DNA of 64,000 nt from Ilumatobacteraceae bacterium (GTDB lineage Bacteria; Actinomycetota; Acidimicrobiia; Acidimicrobiales; Ilumatobacteraceae): positions 4,675,595 to 4,739,594 of the forward strand of contig JAWPMO010000001.1 of NCBI GenBank assembly GCA_033344875.1, read 5' to 3'. The notes below the pieces were generated by a model, which was not told the origin of the DNA, did no database searches, and worked only from the letters and a program-made list of their open reading frames with translations. Position 1 is the stretch's first letter. Each line of letters opens with the position of its first letter. A program made the translations under genes and the position numbers. Shown piece by piece: positions 1 through 8,700 of this stretch.

Positions 1-1788
1 TTCATCGACCCGACCCCCGACGCTGCCACGGCACACGCAGAACGTCGGCGATTGTTCGAGCTGCCGAGGTCGAGTTGGGCCGACTACGACGAACGGCTGA
101 TCTCCGAGGGTGGCGGCGTGTTCTCGCGGCGTTCGAAATCGATCGACCTCACGCCGCAGATGCAGGCGGCACTCGGTGTCTCCGACGAGTCGATGACCCC
201 GAACCAGCTGATCAGCGCGGTGCTCCGAGCACCGGTCGATCTGCTCTGGAACGGTGGAGTCGGCACCTACATCAAGGCCTCGACCGAGACCAACGGTGAC
301 GTCGGCGATCGCTCCAACGACGCGGTGCGCGTCGACGCGGCGACCCTTCGTTGCCGGATCATCGGTGAGGGCGGCAACCTGGGCGTGACCCAGCTCGGAC
401 GTGTCGAGTACGCCCTGAACGGTGGGTTGATCTACACCGACGCGATCGACAACTCGGCCGGCGTCGACTGCAGCGATCACGAGGTCAACATCAAGATCCT
501 GCTCGGTGCGGTGGTCGGACGCGGCGACATGACGCTGAAGCAGCGGAACGAGCTGCTCGAGCAGATGACCGACGAGGTGGCCGAACTCGTGCTCGACAAC
601 AACAAGGCGCAGACGTTGGCGCTGATGATCGCCCGGCAGCAGGGCATGCCGATGGTCAACGTGCACGCCCGGTACCTCGACCAGCTCGAGTCGGAAGGCT
701 GGCTCGACCGGGACCTCGAGTTCCTGCCGAGCGACAAGCAGATCGCCGAACGGCAGTTGAACGGCTCGGGCCTCCGCACCCCGGAGTTCGCCGTGATGAT
801 CGCGTACACCAAGAACGCGAACATCTCCGAGATCATGACGACCGACCTGCCCGACGCCCCGCTGCTCGAGCACGACGTGATCGAGTACTTCCCGACCCCA
901 CTCCGGGAGCGATTCAGGAACGACATCCTGCAACACCGGCTGCGGCGCGAGATCGCGGCGACACAGCTCGTCAATCAGATGGTGAACCTCTCGGGCATCT
1001 CCTACGACCACCGGATGACCGAGGACACCGGTGCGTCGGTGACCGACGTCGCCAGGGCGTGGTTGGTCGCCCGTGAGGTACTCGACTTCCCGGCCTGGTG
1101 GGAGGCCATCGGGGAGCTCGAACACCTGAGCGCCGACCGGCAGATGGAGCTCTATCTCGATTGTCGTCGATCGGCCGAGCGGACATCGCTCTGGTTCCTC
1201 CGTCACCGGCGCCCGCCGATCGGCATCGCCGCCGAAGTCGAGCGGTTCCGAGACGCCGTGCAGGCGGTCTCCGATGGTCTGCTCGACTGTCTCACCGGGC
1301 CGATGCGCGCCGAATCCGATCAACTCGCCGAGGAGCGGCGAGCCTGGTCGGTGCCGCCCGAACTCGCAGCTGCGTCGGCCAACTGGCGCCTGCTGCACAC
1401 CATCTTCGACGTGATCGAACTCGCCGATCGGGTCGACGTGCCGCCGCTGACCGCATGCGCCACCTACTGGGAGGTCTTCGACCGGCTCGATCTGATGTGG
1501 TTGTGGGACGCGGTCGGCACCCTGCCCCGGTCCGATCGGTGGCAGACCCAGGCTCGTGGCGCCCTGCGCGACGACCTGATGACCACGCTGGCGGAGCTGG
1601 CGGCGAGTGTGCTCGACGGGGGCGGCGGCACGGTCGACTCCTGGATCGGTGCGAACGAACGAGCCGTGCAGCGGGTGACCGCGCTGCTCACGCAGGTGCG
1701 GCGCGCCGACGCCTTCGACGTGACCAACCTGTCGGTCGCGCTGCGCCAGCTCCGCAACCTGGGGCTCACCTCACGTCACGAGGCCTGA
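1..1788 (+). CDS. NAD-specific glutamate dehydrogenase, large type (C-terminal part)
   Basis: Oxidative deamination of glutamate to 2-oxoglutarate with NAD; a cytoplasmic enzyme of the very large (about 1500-1600 residue) GdhB family. The frame is open from the first base, so the gene starts outside the window and only about 595 C-terminal codons are present. The opening residues run DPxPD, then RRLFELPRSSWADYD and a GGGVFSRRSKSI stretch, which is characteristic of the late catalytic part of this family. VDLLWNGGVGTYIKAS and GEGGNLGVTQLGR follow and fit the end of the NAD-binding catalytic domain. The rest is the helical C-terminal domain. It ends 49 bp before gltX on the same strand. Family assignment is firm; the missing N-terminus cannot be assessed. 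Confidence 0.93.
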   Translation, partial: FIDPTPDAATAHAERRRLFELPRSSWADYDERLISEGGGVFSRRSKSIDLTPQMQAALGVSDESMTPNQLISAVLRAPVDLLWNGGVGTYIKASTETNGDVGDRSNDAVRVDAATLRCRIIGEGGNLGVTQLGRVEYALNGGLIYTDAIDNSAGVDCSDHEVNIKILLGAVVGRGDMTLKQRNELLEQMTDEVAELVLDNNKAQTLALMIARQQGMPMVNVHARYLDQLESEGWLDRDLEFLPSDKQIAERQLNGSGLRTPEFAVMIAYTKNANISEIMTTDLPDAPLLEHDVIEYFPTPLRERFRNDILQHRLRREIAATQLVNQMVNLSGISYDHRMTEDTGASVTDVARAWLVAREVLDFPAWWEAIGELEHLSADRQMELYLDCRRSAERTSLWFLRHRRPPIGIAAEVERFRDAVQAVSDGLLDCLTGPMRAESDQLAEERRAWSVPPELAAASANWRLLHTIFDVIELADRVDVPPLTACATYWEVFDRLDLMWLWDAVGTLPRSDRWQTQARGALRDDLMTTLAELAASVLDGGGGTVDSWIGANERAVQRVTALLTQVRRADAFDVTNLSVALRQLRNLGLTSRHEA

Positions 1789-1837
1789 GCGCGAGGCGAC
1801 CTCCACGGTGACGGTGCAGCGGTAGCGTTTGCCCGGC

Positions 1838-3247
1838 ATGTCTGGTTCACCTCGCTATCGATTCGCCCCGTCGCCGACCGGCTTCTTCCACGTGGGCGGT
1901 GCCCGCACGGCACTGTTCAACTGGGCGCTCGCCCGTTCGACGGGTGGCACGTTCGTGCTCCGGGTCGAAGACACCGACGAGGCCCGCAATCGGCCGGAGT
2001 GGACCCAGGGCATCATCGACTCGCTCGCTTGGATCGGTATCGGTGCCGACGACCCCCACTTCGAGGGCCCGTTGTTCCAGAGCACGTACGCCTCCGCCCA
2101 CCTCGCCGCTGCCCAGCGCCTGTTCGAGTCCGGCCACGCGTACTACTGCGACATGACCCCCGACGAGATCCAGGAGCGAGCCAAGGCGGAGGCAGTGACG
2201 GGGTACGCCGGCTGGTCGCGCGACAGCGGCCTCGGCCCGGCGACCGGCAGCGTGTTGCGCTTCCGGGTCCCCGACGGCACCACGGTCGTGAGCGACCAGG
2301 TGCGCGGCGACGTCTCCTTCGACAACGACACGATCGAAGACTTCGTGCTGCTCCGTGGCAACGGGACCCCGGTGTTCATGCTCGCCAACGTGGTCGACGA
2401 CATGGAGATGGGCATCACCAACGTGGTGCGGGCCGAGGAGCACCTGCCCAATACGCCGAAGCAGCAGATGATCTGGGAGGCGCTCGGCCAGGAGCCGCCC
2501 GTGTGGGCCCATGTGCCGGTGCTCGTCAACGAGCAACGCAAGAAGCTGTCGAAGCGGCGTGACAAGGTCGCACTCGAGCAATACCGCGAGGAGGGGATCC
2601 TCGCCGACGCGATGGTCAACTACCTGATGACGCTCGGTTGGACCATGCCCGGCGCCGAAGCTGCCGGTACGGAGATCTTCCCGTGGTCCGAGATGGAGGC
2701 GGCATTCCGTCTCGAAGACGTCAACCTGTCGCCGGCGTTCTTCGACACGAAGAAGCTCGTGTCGTTCAACGGTGAGTACATCCGTCAACTGTCGGTGCCC
2801 GAGTTGGTCGAGGCGTGCGAGCCCTGGCTGCCCGCCGAGTGGGACCGGACCCGCTTCGCCGAGATCGCCCCGTACATCCAGCAGCGCCTCAACACGCTCG
2901 CCGATGCGCCCGGTGTCGTCGACTTCCTGTTCGCCGACGAGCCCGAGTTCGACGAGGCGTCGTGGGACAAGACGATGACGACCGAGTACGCGGCTCCGTT
3001 GCTCGCCGACGCGATCGACGCGTACGAGCACGCCGAGTGGAACCACGAGACGCTGAAGTCGACGCTCGAAGACGTCATGGTGCGCTACGAACTCAAGCTC
3101 GGCAAGGCGCAGGCGCCGGTCAGGGTCGCGGTGACCGGTCGCACGGTCGGTCCGCCGCTGTTCGAGGCCCTCGAGGTCATGGGGCGCGACGAGTCGTTGC
3201 GCCGCATGCGGGCCGCGTCGGCGCGACTCGACGGGTCGGACGGCTGA
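1838..3247 (+). CDS. gltX: Glutamyl-tRNA synthetase
   Basis: Charges tRNA-Glu with glutamate in the cytoplasm. The 469-residue protein opens with [20 protein letters not shown], in which FHVG is the class I HIGH-type motif. The KMSKS-type loop KKLSKR lies near residue 237, and the C-terminal half is the helical anticodon-binding domain. Length is normal for bacterial GluRS. I chose ATG 1838; a TTG three codons earlier is possible but unsupported by a ribosome site. The window also carries glnS and both tRNA-Gln(CUG) and tRNA-Glu(CUC), so this enzyme is probably discriminating. A membrane-anchored YdcF-like gene follows after 17 bp and may be co-transcribed. Confidence 0.95.
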   Translation: MSGSPRYRFAPSPTGFFHVGGARTALFNWALARSTGGTFVLRVEDTDEARNRPEWTQGIIDSLAWIGIGADDPHFEGPLFQSTYASAHLAAAQRLFESGHAYYCDMTPDEIQERAKAEAVTGYAGWSRDSGLGPATGSVLRFRVPDGTTVVSDQVRGDVSFDNDTIEDFVLLRGNGTPVFMLANVVDDMEMGITNVVRAEEHLPNTPKQQMIWEALGQEPPVWAHVPVLVNEQRKKLSKRRDKVALEQYREEGILADAMVNYLMTLGWTMPGAEAAGTEIFPWSEMEAAFRLEDVNLSPAFFDTKKLVSFNGEYIRQLSVPELVEACEPWLPAEWDRTRFAEIAPYIQQRLNTLADAPGVVDFLFADEPEFDEASWDKTMTTEYAAPLLADAIDAYEHAEWNHETLKSTLEDVMVRYELKLGKAQAPVRVAVTGRTVGPPLFEALEVMGRDESLRRMRAASARLDGSDG

Positions 3248-3264
3248 GACCGCCGGGGTGGTGC

Positions 3265-3966
3265 ATGCCTGATCGCGGCTCGTACGACCCGCTGGACGAT
3301 CTCGTCGACCGGTCCGAGTCGGAGGCGACCGAGCGCGGCCCCGTCGTGTGGTGGCGCCGGCGTCCGCGCTGGTCCCGGGTCGTGCTCGGCGTGATCGGGG
3401 TCATCGGGTTGTATTTCGGCATCTCACTCGTGCAGGTGGTGCAGGCGGGTCGAGCCGACGATCGCAACCCGGTCGGCGCGATCGTCGTATTGGGTGCCGC
3501 CCAGTACGACGGCCGGCCGTCGCCCCAGCTCGGCGCACGCCTCGATCATGCGGTGACGCTGTGGGAGGCCGGCGTCGCTCCCGTGGTGATGGTGACCGGC
3601 GGCAAGCAACCCGACGATCGATTCACCGAGGCCGAGGCGGCGCGCAGGTACCTCGCAGCGCGCGGTGTTCCCGACGACGCGATCCTGATGGAAGACGTCG
3701 GTCGGACCACCTACGAGTCGCTCGAGTCTGCTGCTGAGATCCTGCTCGCCGGCGATCTCGACGAGGTCGTGCTCGTGTCGGATCCCTTCCACATGAAGCG
3801 GTCGCAGCTGATCGCCGGCGGGTTCGGACTCGACGCCCGTGTCTCGGCGACACCATCGTCGGTGGTGACCGGCTGGACGTCGGCCCGCCGTCACGTTCGG
3901 GAAGCGGCCGGGGTCGCGCTCGGACGTCTGGTCGGGTTCGAGCGACTCAGCGATCTCGTCGGCTGA
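3265..3966 (+). CDS. YdcF/SanA-family (DUF218) membrane-anchored protein
   Basis: 233 residues. A short charged N-terminus is followed by one membrane span at about residues 36-55 (RVVLGVIGVIGLYFGISLV), then a DUF218 domain. Domain hallmarks visible are AIVVLGAAQYDGRPSP near residue 72, VVMVTGGKQPDDRFTEAEA, and the late VLVSDPFHMKRS block. DUF218 proteins (YdcF, SanA) have a Rossmann-like fold and have been linked to envelope integrity or envelope polysaccharide processing; the substrate here is unknown. ATG 3265 is 17 bp after gltX, so co-transcription is likely. Two tRNA genes follow. Confidence 0.85.
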   Translation: MPDRGSYDPLDDLVDRSESEATERGPVVWWRRRPRWSRVVLGVIGVIGLYFGISLVQVVQAGRADDRNPVGAIVVLGAAQYDGRPSPQLGARLDHAVTLWEAGVAPVVMVTGGKQPDDRFTEAEAARRYLAARGVPDDAILMEDVGRTTYESLESAAEILLAGDLDEVVLVSDPFHMKRSQLIAGGFGLDARVSATPSSVVTGWTSARRHVREAAGVALGRLVGFERLSDLVG

Positions 3967-4026
3967 GTCGTCGGCCGGCAGGGTGGTGCCCCGCGGAGCG
4001 GCCGATACACTCACCGGTCGCCTCAC

Positions 4027-4098
4027 TGGGGTGTGGTGTAATTGGCAACACGACAGTTTCTGGTTCTGTTATTCAAGGTTCGATTCCTTGCACCCCAA
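4027..4098 (+). tRNA. tRNA-Gln(CUG)
   Basis: A 72-nt cloverleaf. The acceptor arms TGGGGTG and CACCCCA pair exactly, the discriminator is A, and the T arm contains GGTTCGATTCC. The anticodon loop TTCTGGT gives CUG. The stem base pair next to the loop is a U-U mismatch, as is common in tRNA-Gln. The CCA end is not encoded in full. It lies 66 bp upstream of tRNA-Glu. Confidence 0.95.
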
Positions 4099-4164
4099 CC
4101 ATCGGGCGGGCCGTCGGCTCGCCCGGTTGACATAGCTCCGGCGGTAACGTCGGAGTCGCAGCTT

Positions 4165-4237
4165 GGCCCGTTCGTCTAGAGGCCTAGGACACCACCCTCT
4201 CAAGGTGGCGGCACGGGTTCGAATCCCGTACGGGCTG
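4165..4237 (+). tRNA. tRNA-Glu(CUC)
   Basis: A 73-nt cloverleaf with an encoded CCA at 4238-4240. The anticodon stem CCACC/GGTGG closes the loop CTCTCAA, giving CUC. The acceptor pairs GGCCCGT with ACGGGCT, leaving a G-U pair at the first position. It is followed by a hairpin terminator. Confidence 0.95.
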
Positions 4238-4257
4238 CCAAGAAAACCACAAGGTCA

Positions 4258-4284
4258 GAGGCCCTCGCAAGAGGGTCTCTTTCC
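4258..4284 (+). terminator. Intrinsic terminator after tRNA-Glu
   Basis: GAGGCCCTC (4258-4266), loop GCAA and GAGGGTCTC (4271-4279) form a 9-bp stem with one G-U pair, followed by TTTCC. It sits 18 bp past the encoded CCA, as expected for the end of a tRNA transcript. Confidence 0.7.
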
Positions 4285-4433
4285 GTTCCTCGGACGATGC
4301 GATGCGGATGTGTCTCGGGCTCACGGGTCAGTAGATCGGCGTCCCGTCTGCCTCTGGCTTTTCTGCTTGCTCGGGAGCGCGGCGAGGAGTAGAACGAGGT
4401 GAACAACTCAGCGACTGATTGATCAGAGGCGGC

Positions 4434-6482
4434 GTGAACATCGTGGTCGATTCGGAACGGCGGGCCTCTTGGGCCGTCACGGTGGTCATCGGTCTCCTGG
4501 CGATCTCGTCGCTGGCGGTCGATGCTGCCGCCGCAGCGGGTCCAGGCACCGCATGGGCGTGGGGTGCCAATGACGACGGCCAGCTGGGCAACGGGTCGAC
4601 CGCGTCGCGGCTCGCGCCTGCGGCGAACGGCCTCACCGGCGTGATCGACCTGCACGGTGGCCGTGAGCACGTGGTAGCGCTGCTGTCGAACGGCACGGTT
4701 CGCACGTGGGGCGACAACGGTCAGGGCCAGCTCGGTGACGGCACGCTCACCGATCGTCGCGGCCCGACCACCGTCGGGGGTTTGACCAATGTGACCGCCG
4801 TCGAGACCGGGCACTACCACTCGCTGGCGCTGAAGTCCGATGGTTCCATCTGGACGTGGGGCTACAACGCCTTCGGCCAACTCGGAGACGGGACCACGAC
4901 CCGGAGAACCACTCCGGTGAGGGTGCTGGGTATCAGCGATGCGATCGAGATCGCGGCGGGCCGTGACATGAGTTACGCGATCCGCGCAGACGGCAGCGTG
5001 TGGGCGTGGGGGCTCAACGGCGACGGACAGCTTGGAGACGGGACGACCACGACCCGTACCTCGCCGGTGAGGGTCGGCCTGACGAACGTCGTGGACATCG
5101 CCGGTGGCCGTGACCACGGGCTCGCCGTTCGCTCGAACGGCGAGGTCTGGGCGTGGGGTTGGAACAGCTACTCGCAGCTCGGTGACGGAACGACGACCGA
5201 TCGATTGAGTCCGGTTCGGGTCGGCGGATTGGGCGCCGCGACCGAAGTCATCGCAGGAGCGCACCATTCCTATGCGCTGCTGTCGAACGGCCAGGTGTGG
5301 TCGTGGGGACGGAACTATCGGGCGGAACTGGGTGATGGCACCACGGTCCAGCGGAGCACCCCCGTGCGGGTCTCCGGGTTGGCGGGCGTCGTCGCGATCG
5401 GCAGCGGACGCGATCACGGCCTGGCGGTCCTGGCCGACGGCACATTGCGGGCCTGGGGAGACAACAGCGGCGGCCAGCTCGGCGACGGCACGGTGACTCG
5501 TCGCCTGACCCCCGTGGTCGTCCCCGGCATCAGCGGTGTCGAGGTGGTCGCGGGCGGCTCCAGCTACTCCGTGGCGCTCGCCTCGACGGGGTCGCCGCCG
5601 GCGAACCTGCCGCCGACGGCCGCCATCACGGTCGACTGCAGCGGGTTGTCGTGCGTGTTCGGCAGCACCGGCAGTTCCGACCCCGACGGCACGATTGCGA
5701 CACGCGCCTGGAATCTCGGTGACGGGACGGCATCAGGTGCCCAGTCCGTCGCGCACGTCTACGGCGAGCCAGGTTCGTACACGGTGACGCTCACCGTGAC
5801 GGACGACGAGGGCGCAGCGGGCACTGCCGCCTCCACGATCACCGTCGGCGATCCGGCCGGCGGAACGGTCGGGTATCGCGATGCCGCGTCGTCGAATGCG
5901 AACACCACGAACGCACGGGTCACGGTGCCCGGTTCGGTCCGAGCCGGCGACGTCATGCTCCTCTTCTCGACGACCAACAGCACCGCGTCCGCCTCGACCC
6001 CGACCGGGTGGACGATGCTCGGCGTTCAGACAGACGGGAGCCCCGACATCGTCTCGCGGCTCTACACCCGAGTCGCGGCCGCAGGGGATGCCGGAACGAC
6101 GGTGTCAGTGGTGACGGGTGCGCTCGCCAAGACCTCGTTGAGTCTGGTCGCCTATCGAGATGCAGCGCCCGTGGCGACCTGGGCGGTGCGGGCCGAGCCG
6201 GGTACGACAGCGTCGCACGTCACGCCGTCCGTGTCGGTCGGCGTCAGCGGCTCGACGATCGTGAGCTACTGGGCCGACAAGTCGAGCGCCGCCAGCGCGT
6301 GGACGCTGCCTGCGTCGGTCGCCGAACGGGCCCGGAGCAGCGGGGCCGGCGGTGGGCGCATCGACGCGATCACCGGCGACACAGTCGCCCGGACCGCCGG
6401 AAGCTGGGCGGGAGCCACGGCGACTGCTGCGACCACTGCGAGCAAGGCGGTGATGTGGTCGGTCGTCGTGTCTCCCGGGTGA
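4434..6482 (+). CDS. Secreted RCC1 beta-propeller protein with PKD domain
   Basis: 682 residues. A Sec-type signal peptide (hydrophobic core about 14-33, ending in a run of alanines) is followed by seven RCC1 repeats of about 50 residues, each with a WxWGxNxxGQLGDGT core (about 38-385). Next come a PKD domain (about 390-475, with DPDGTIATRAWNLGDG and YTVTLTVTDD) and a beta-rich C-terminal domain of about 200 residues that begins after SSNANTT. RCC1 propellers are binding modules; the ligand is unknown. GTG 4434 is preceded by AGAGG at a suitable distance. It is a close paralogue of the gene at 19453-21498, with the same domain order and near-identical blades. There is no C-terminal anchor, so it is probably extracellular. 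Confidence 0.85.
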   Translation: MNIVVDSERRASWAVTVVIGLLAISSLAVDAAAAAGPGTAWAWGANDDGQLGNGSTASRLAPAANGLTGVIDLHGGREHVVALLSNGTVRTWGDNGQGQLGDGTLTDRRGPTTVGGLTNVTAVETGHYHSLALKSDGSIWTWGYNAFGQLGDGTTTRRTTPVRVLGISDAIEIAAGRDMSYAIRADGSVWAWGLNGDGQLGDGTTTTRTSPVRVGLTNVVDIAGGRDHGLAVRSNGEVWAWGWNSYSQLGDGTTTDRLSPVRVGGLGAATEVIAGAHHSYALLSNGQVWSWGRNYRAELGDGTTVQRSTPVRVSGLAGVVAIGSGRDHGLAVLADGTLRAWGDNSGGQLGDGTVTRRLTPVVVPGISGVEVVAGGSSYSVALASTGSPPANLPPTAAITVDCSGLSCVFGSTGSSDPDGTIATRAWNLGDGTASGAQSVAHVYGEPGSYTVTLTVTDDEGAAGTAASTITVGDPAGGTVGYRDAASSNANTTNARVTVPGSVRAGDVMLLFSTTNSTASASTPTGWTMLGVQTDGSPDIVSRLYTRVAAAGDAGTTVSVVTGALAKTSLSLVAYRDAAPVATWAVRAEPGTTASHVTPSVSVGVSGSTIVSYWADKSSAASAWTLPASVAERARSSGAGGGRIDAITGDTVARTAGSWAGATATAATTASKAVMWSVVVSPG

Positions 6483-6518
6483 TCGTCGATACCGATCACC
6501 ACACTGACGACGCCCGAG

Positions 6519-7784
6519 CTATCGCGTGCGGGTCGGCGCCGTCGGCGTGAACGCCACCGGGAGCCGCTTGATGCCCGAGACGAGCGGGATGCCGGCCGAC
6601 TCCAACGGCACCGGCGTGCCGGTCACGTGCAGGTCGGGCAGCCGCTCGAACAGTTCGCGGAACACGACGGCGAGCTCGCGGCGGGCCAGGTGTGCACCCA
6701 GGCAGAAGTGTGGGCCGGGACCGCCGAAACCGACGTGCGGGTTGGGGGAGCGGCGGACGTCGAACTGCTCGGGGTCGTCGAACCGGCGCGGGTCGCGGTT
6801 GGCGGCGTTGTAGAACAGCACCATCCTGTCGCCGTCGGTGAACTCGTACTCGCCGAGCTGGACGTCACCGGTCGCCGTGCGCCGCATGAAGGTGACGGGC
6901 GAAGCCGCACGCACGATCTCGTCGACGGCGGTCGGCGTGACGCCGTCGACGTCGGCCTGCCAGATCGCCCGCTGATCCGGGAATCGGGACAGCAGATCGA
7001 CGCCGTGGCTGATGGCGGTCCGGGTGGTGTCGTTGCCGGCCACCGCGAGCAGCACGAAGAACGAGGTGATCTCCTCCGGGGTCAACATGTCCTCGGCGAG
7101 GTCGTTGTGGATCAGCCGTGACGTCAGGTCGTCGGTCGGGTTGGCGCGGCGTTCCTCGATCAGTTCGCCCATCAGGGTTGCGAGCGAGACGCCGGCGCCG
7201 ATCAGCTTGCCGATCACGTCGTCCTCACCGACGAACTCCGGGTCGCCGCCGCCGAGGATGATGTTGGTGGCGTCGAGGACGGTCTGGAACTCGCTGCGCG
7301 GGATGCCCATCATGTCGCAGATGATGAGCAGCGGGAACGGCTGGGAGAGCACCTCGACCAGGTCGACCTCGCCGCGTTCGCAGAACCCGTCGATCAGCTC
7401 GGTGCAGATCGTCTCGACCGAGTCGAGGACACCGGAGAGTTCGGTCGGTGTGAACGCCTTGGCGACGATCCGACGCTGGTGGGCGTGACGGGGGTTGTCC
7501 ATGTTGATGAACCCGCCGAAGAACTCGAGCATCTCCATGGGGAGGTCGAAGATCGCGGTCGCACCACGGCCCGAACAGAAGTCGTCGGGTCGCTTGCTGA
7601 TCTCGACCAGTTCGTCGTAGCGGGTGACCGCATGGAACGTGTCCATCGTCTCGGTGAACGGATTCTCGACCGTGAGCGGGATGATCGCACCCTGCTCCCT
7701 GATCTCGGCGAACTGCGCCATCCGATCCGGCATCGGTTGGTGCCAATAGTCCGGTTCGGTCAGGCGTTGCGGGGAAATGGGCAT
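6519..7784 (-). CDS. Cytochrome P450
   Basis: Haem monooxygenase of about 421 residues, cytoplasmic and dependent on redox partners not seen here. The haem ligand loop FGGPGPHFCLGAHLAR lies near residue 345, the I-helix oxygen-activation motif AGNDTTR near 238, and the helix C region (NMDNPRHAHQRRIVAKAF) near 92. Overall similarity by eye is to the actinobacterial steroid/lipid group (CYP124/125/142), but the substrate is not determinable. I chose ATG 7784 because GGAGA lies 6 bp upstream; a TTG at 7796 would sit inside that ribosome site. It is divergent from the DUF1330-SRPBCC fusion gene across about 100 bp, suggesting a shared promoter region. Confidence 0.93.
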   Translation of the reverse strand: MPISPQRLTEPDYWHQPMPDRMAQFAEIREQGAIIPLTVENPFTETMDTFHAVTRYDELVEISKRPDDFCSGRGATAIFDLPMEMLEFFGGFINMDNPRHAHQRRIVAKAFTPTELSGVLDSVETICTELIDGFCERGEVDLVEVLSQPFPLLIICDMMGIPRSEFQTVLDATNIILGGGDPEFVGEDDVIGKLIGAGVSLATLMGELIEERRANPTDDLTSRLIHNDLAEDMLTPEEITSFFVLLAVAGNDTTRTAISHGVDLLSRFPDQRAIWQADVDGVTPTAVDEIVRAASPVTFMRRTATGDVQLGEYEFTDGDRMVLFYNAANRDPRRFDDPEQFDVRRSPNPHVGFGGPGPHFCLGAHLARRELAVVFRELFERLPDLHVTGTPVPLESAGIPLVSGIKRLPVAFTPTAPTRTR

Positions 7785-7885
7785 CGATCTCTCCAAGACA
7801 GTGACCCGGAGTCGGGCTCGGAACGAGTATCGCCGTCCGGCCGCCGTGACGACGAACTCGCCGCACCCGTCCTACAGTCGAGGCC

Positions 7886-8692
7886 GTGACCGCCTACATC
7901 ATCGTCGACACCAACGTCTCCGAACCGGAGCTCTACGAGGAGTACAAGGCGCTGGCCCGGCCGGTCGCCGAGCAGTACGGCGGCGAGTACCTGGCGCGCG
8001 GCGGCGAGATGCGGATCGACGACGACGACCTGTGGACGCCGCGGCGACTCGTCGTGCTGTCGTTCCCCGACATGGCGGCGGCGAACGCCTTCCTCGACAG
8101 CGACGAGTACGCGCCGGTCAAGCAGCTCCGCCGGCAGTACGCCACGTCGACCGTGGTCGTGGTCGACGGGGCGCCGACCGCGCCCTCGACACCCGCCGAG
8201 CGCCGCATCGAGGTGCAGCGGGCGATCGCTGCCGATCCCGCCACGATCTTCGACCTGCTCCGGCGCCCCGAGGGTCACGTCGAGATCGACGCGTCCGGCA
8301 TGCTGATGTCGGCGACCGGTGAACCGGCGGGCTCCGTCGGCGACCGGTTCACCGTGCACATGGATCGCGACTCGCTGCGCGACTTCGACCTGGGCGAGTA
8401 CGACGTCGAGGTCGTGATGACGGTGTTCGAACCGGACCGCGAGATCGCCTGGACGATCGACGGTCAGCTCCAGCCGCCGATCAACCACGTGTACGGGTAC
8501 CGCCTCGAAGCGATCGACGGCGGCACGATCGTGACGTCGTACTACGACTGGTCGGAGATCCACGAGCAGTACGAACCGTTCGCGGAGACCATCTTCCCGG
8601 TCGTGTCCGAGCAGAACCTGCGTGGCACGCTCGGCATCCTCGCCCGCCGGGTCGCACCCGGCGCATCACGCCCGCAGATCGACACCGCCTGA
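7886..8692 (+). CDS. DUF1330 - SRPBCC (polyketide cyclase-like) fusion protein
   Basis: 268 residues with two recognisable parts. Residues 1-95 look like a DUF1330 ferredoxin-like domain (AYIIVDTNVSEPELYEEYK near the start and LVVLSFPDMAAANAFLDSDEY at about 54-74). Residues 108-255 look like an SRPBCC/START-fold ligand-binding domain (RRIEVQRAIAADPATIFDLL at its start, VEVVMTVFEPDREIAWTIDG in the middle, a long C-terminal helix). SRPBCC domains bind hydrophobic ligands or act as cyclases. The partner module and divergent P450 suggest handling of a hydrophobic substrate, which is inference. GTG 7886 is the first credible start. It ends 8 bp before the convergent CLCA-like gene. Confidence 0.75.
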   Translation: MTAYIIVDTNVSEPELYEEYKALARPVAEQYGGEYLARGGEMRIDDDDLWTPRRLVVLSFPDMAAANAFLDSDEYAPVKQLRRQYATSTVVVVDGAPTAPSTPAERRIEVQRAIAADPATIFDLLRRPEGHVEIDASGMLMSATGEPAGSVGDRFTVHMDRDSLRDFDLGEYDVEVVMTVFEPDREIAWTIDGQLQPPINHVYGYRLEAIDGGTIVTSYYDWSEIHEQYEPFAETIFPVVSEQNLRGTLGILARRVAPGASRPQIDTA

Positions 8693-8700
8693 GCGACCGG

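Noticed and set aside
1847-3046. 399-codon minus-strand frame opposite gltX
   Set aside because: Antisense shadow of a certain gene; no domains.
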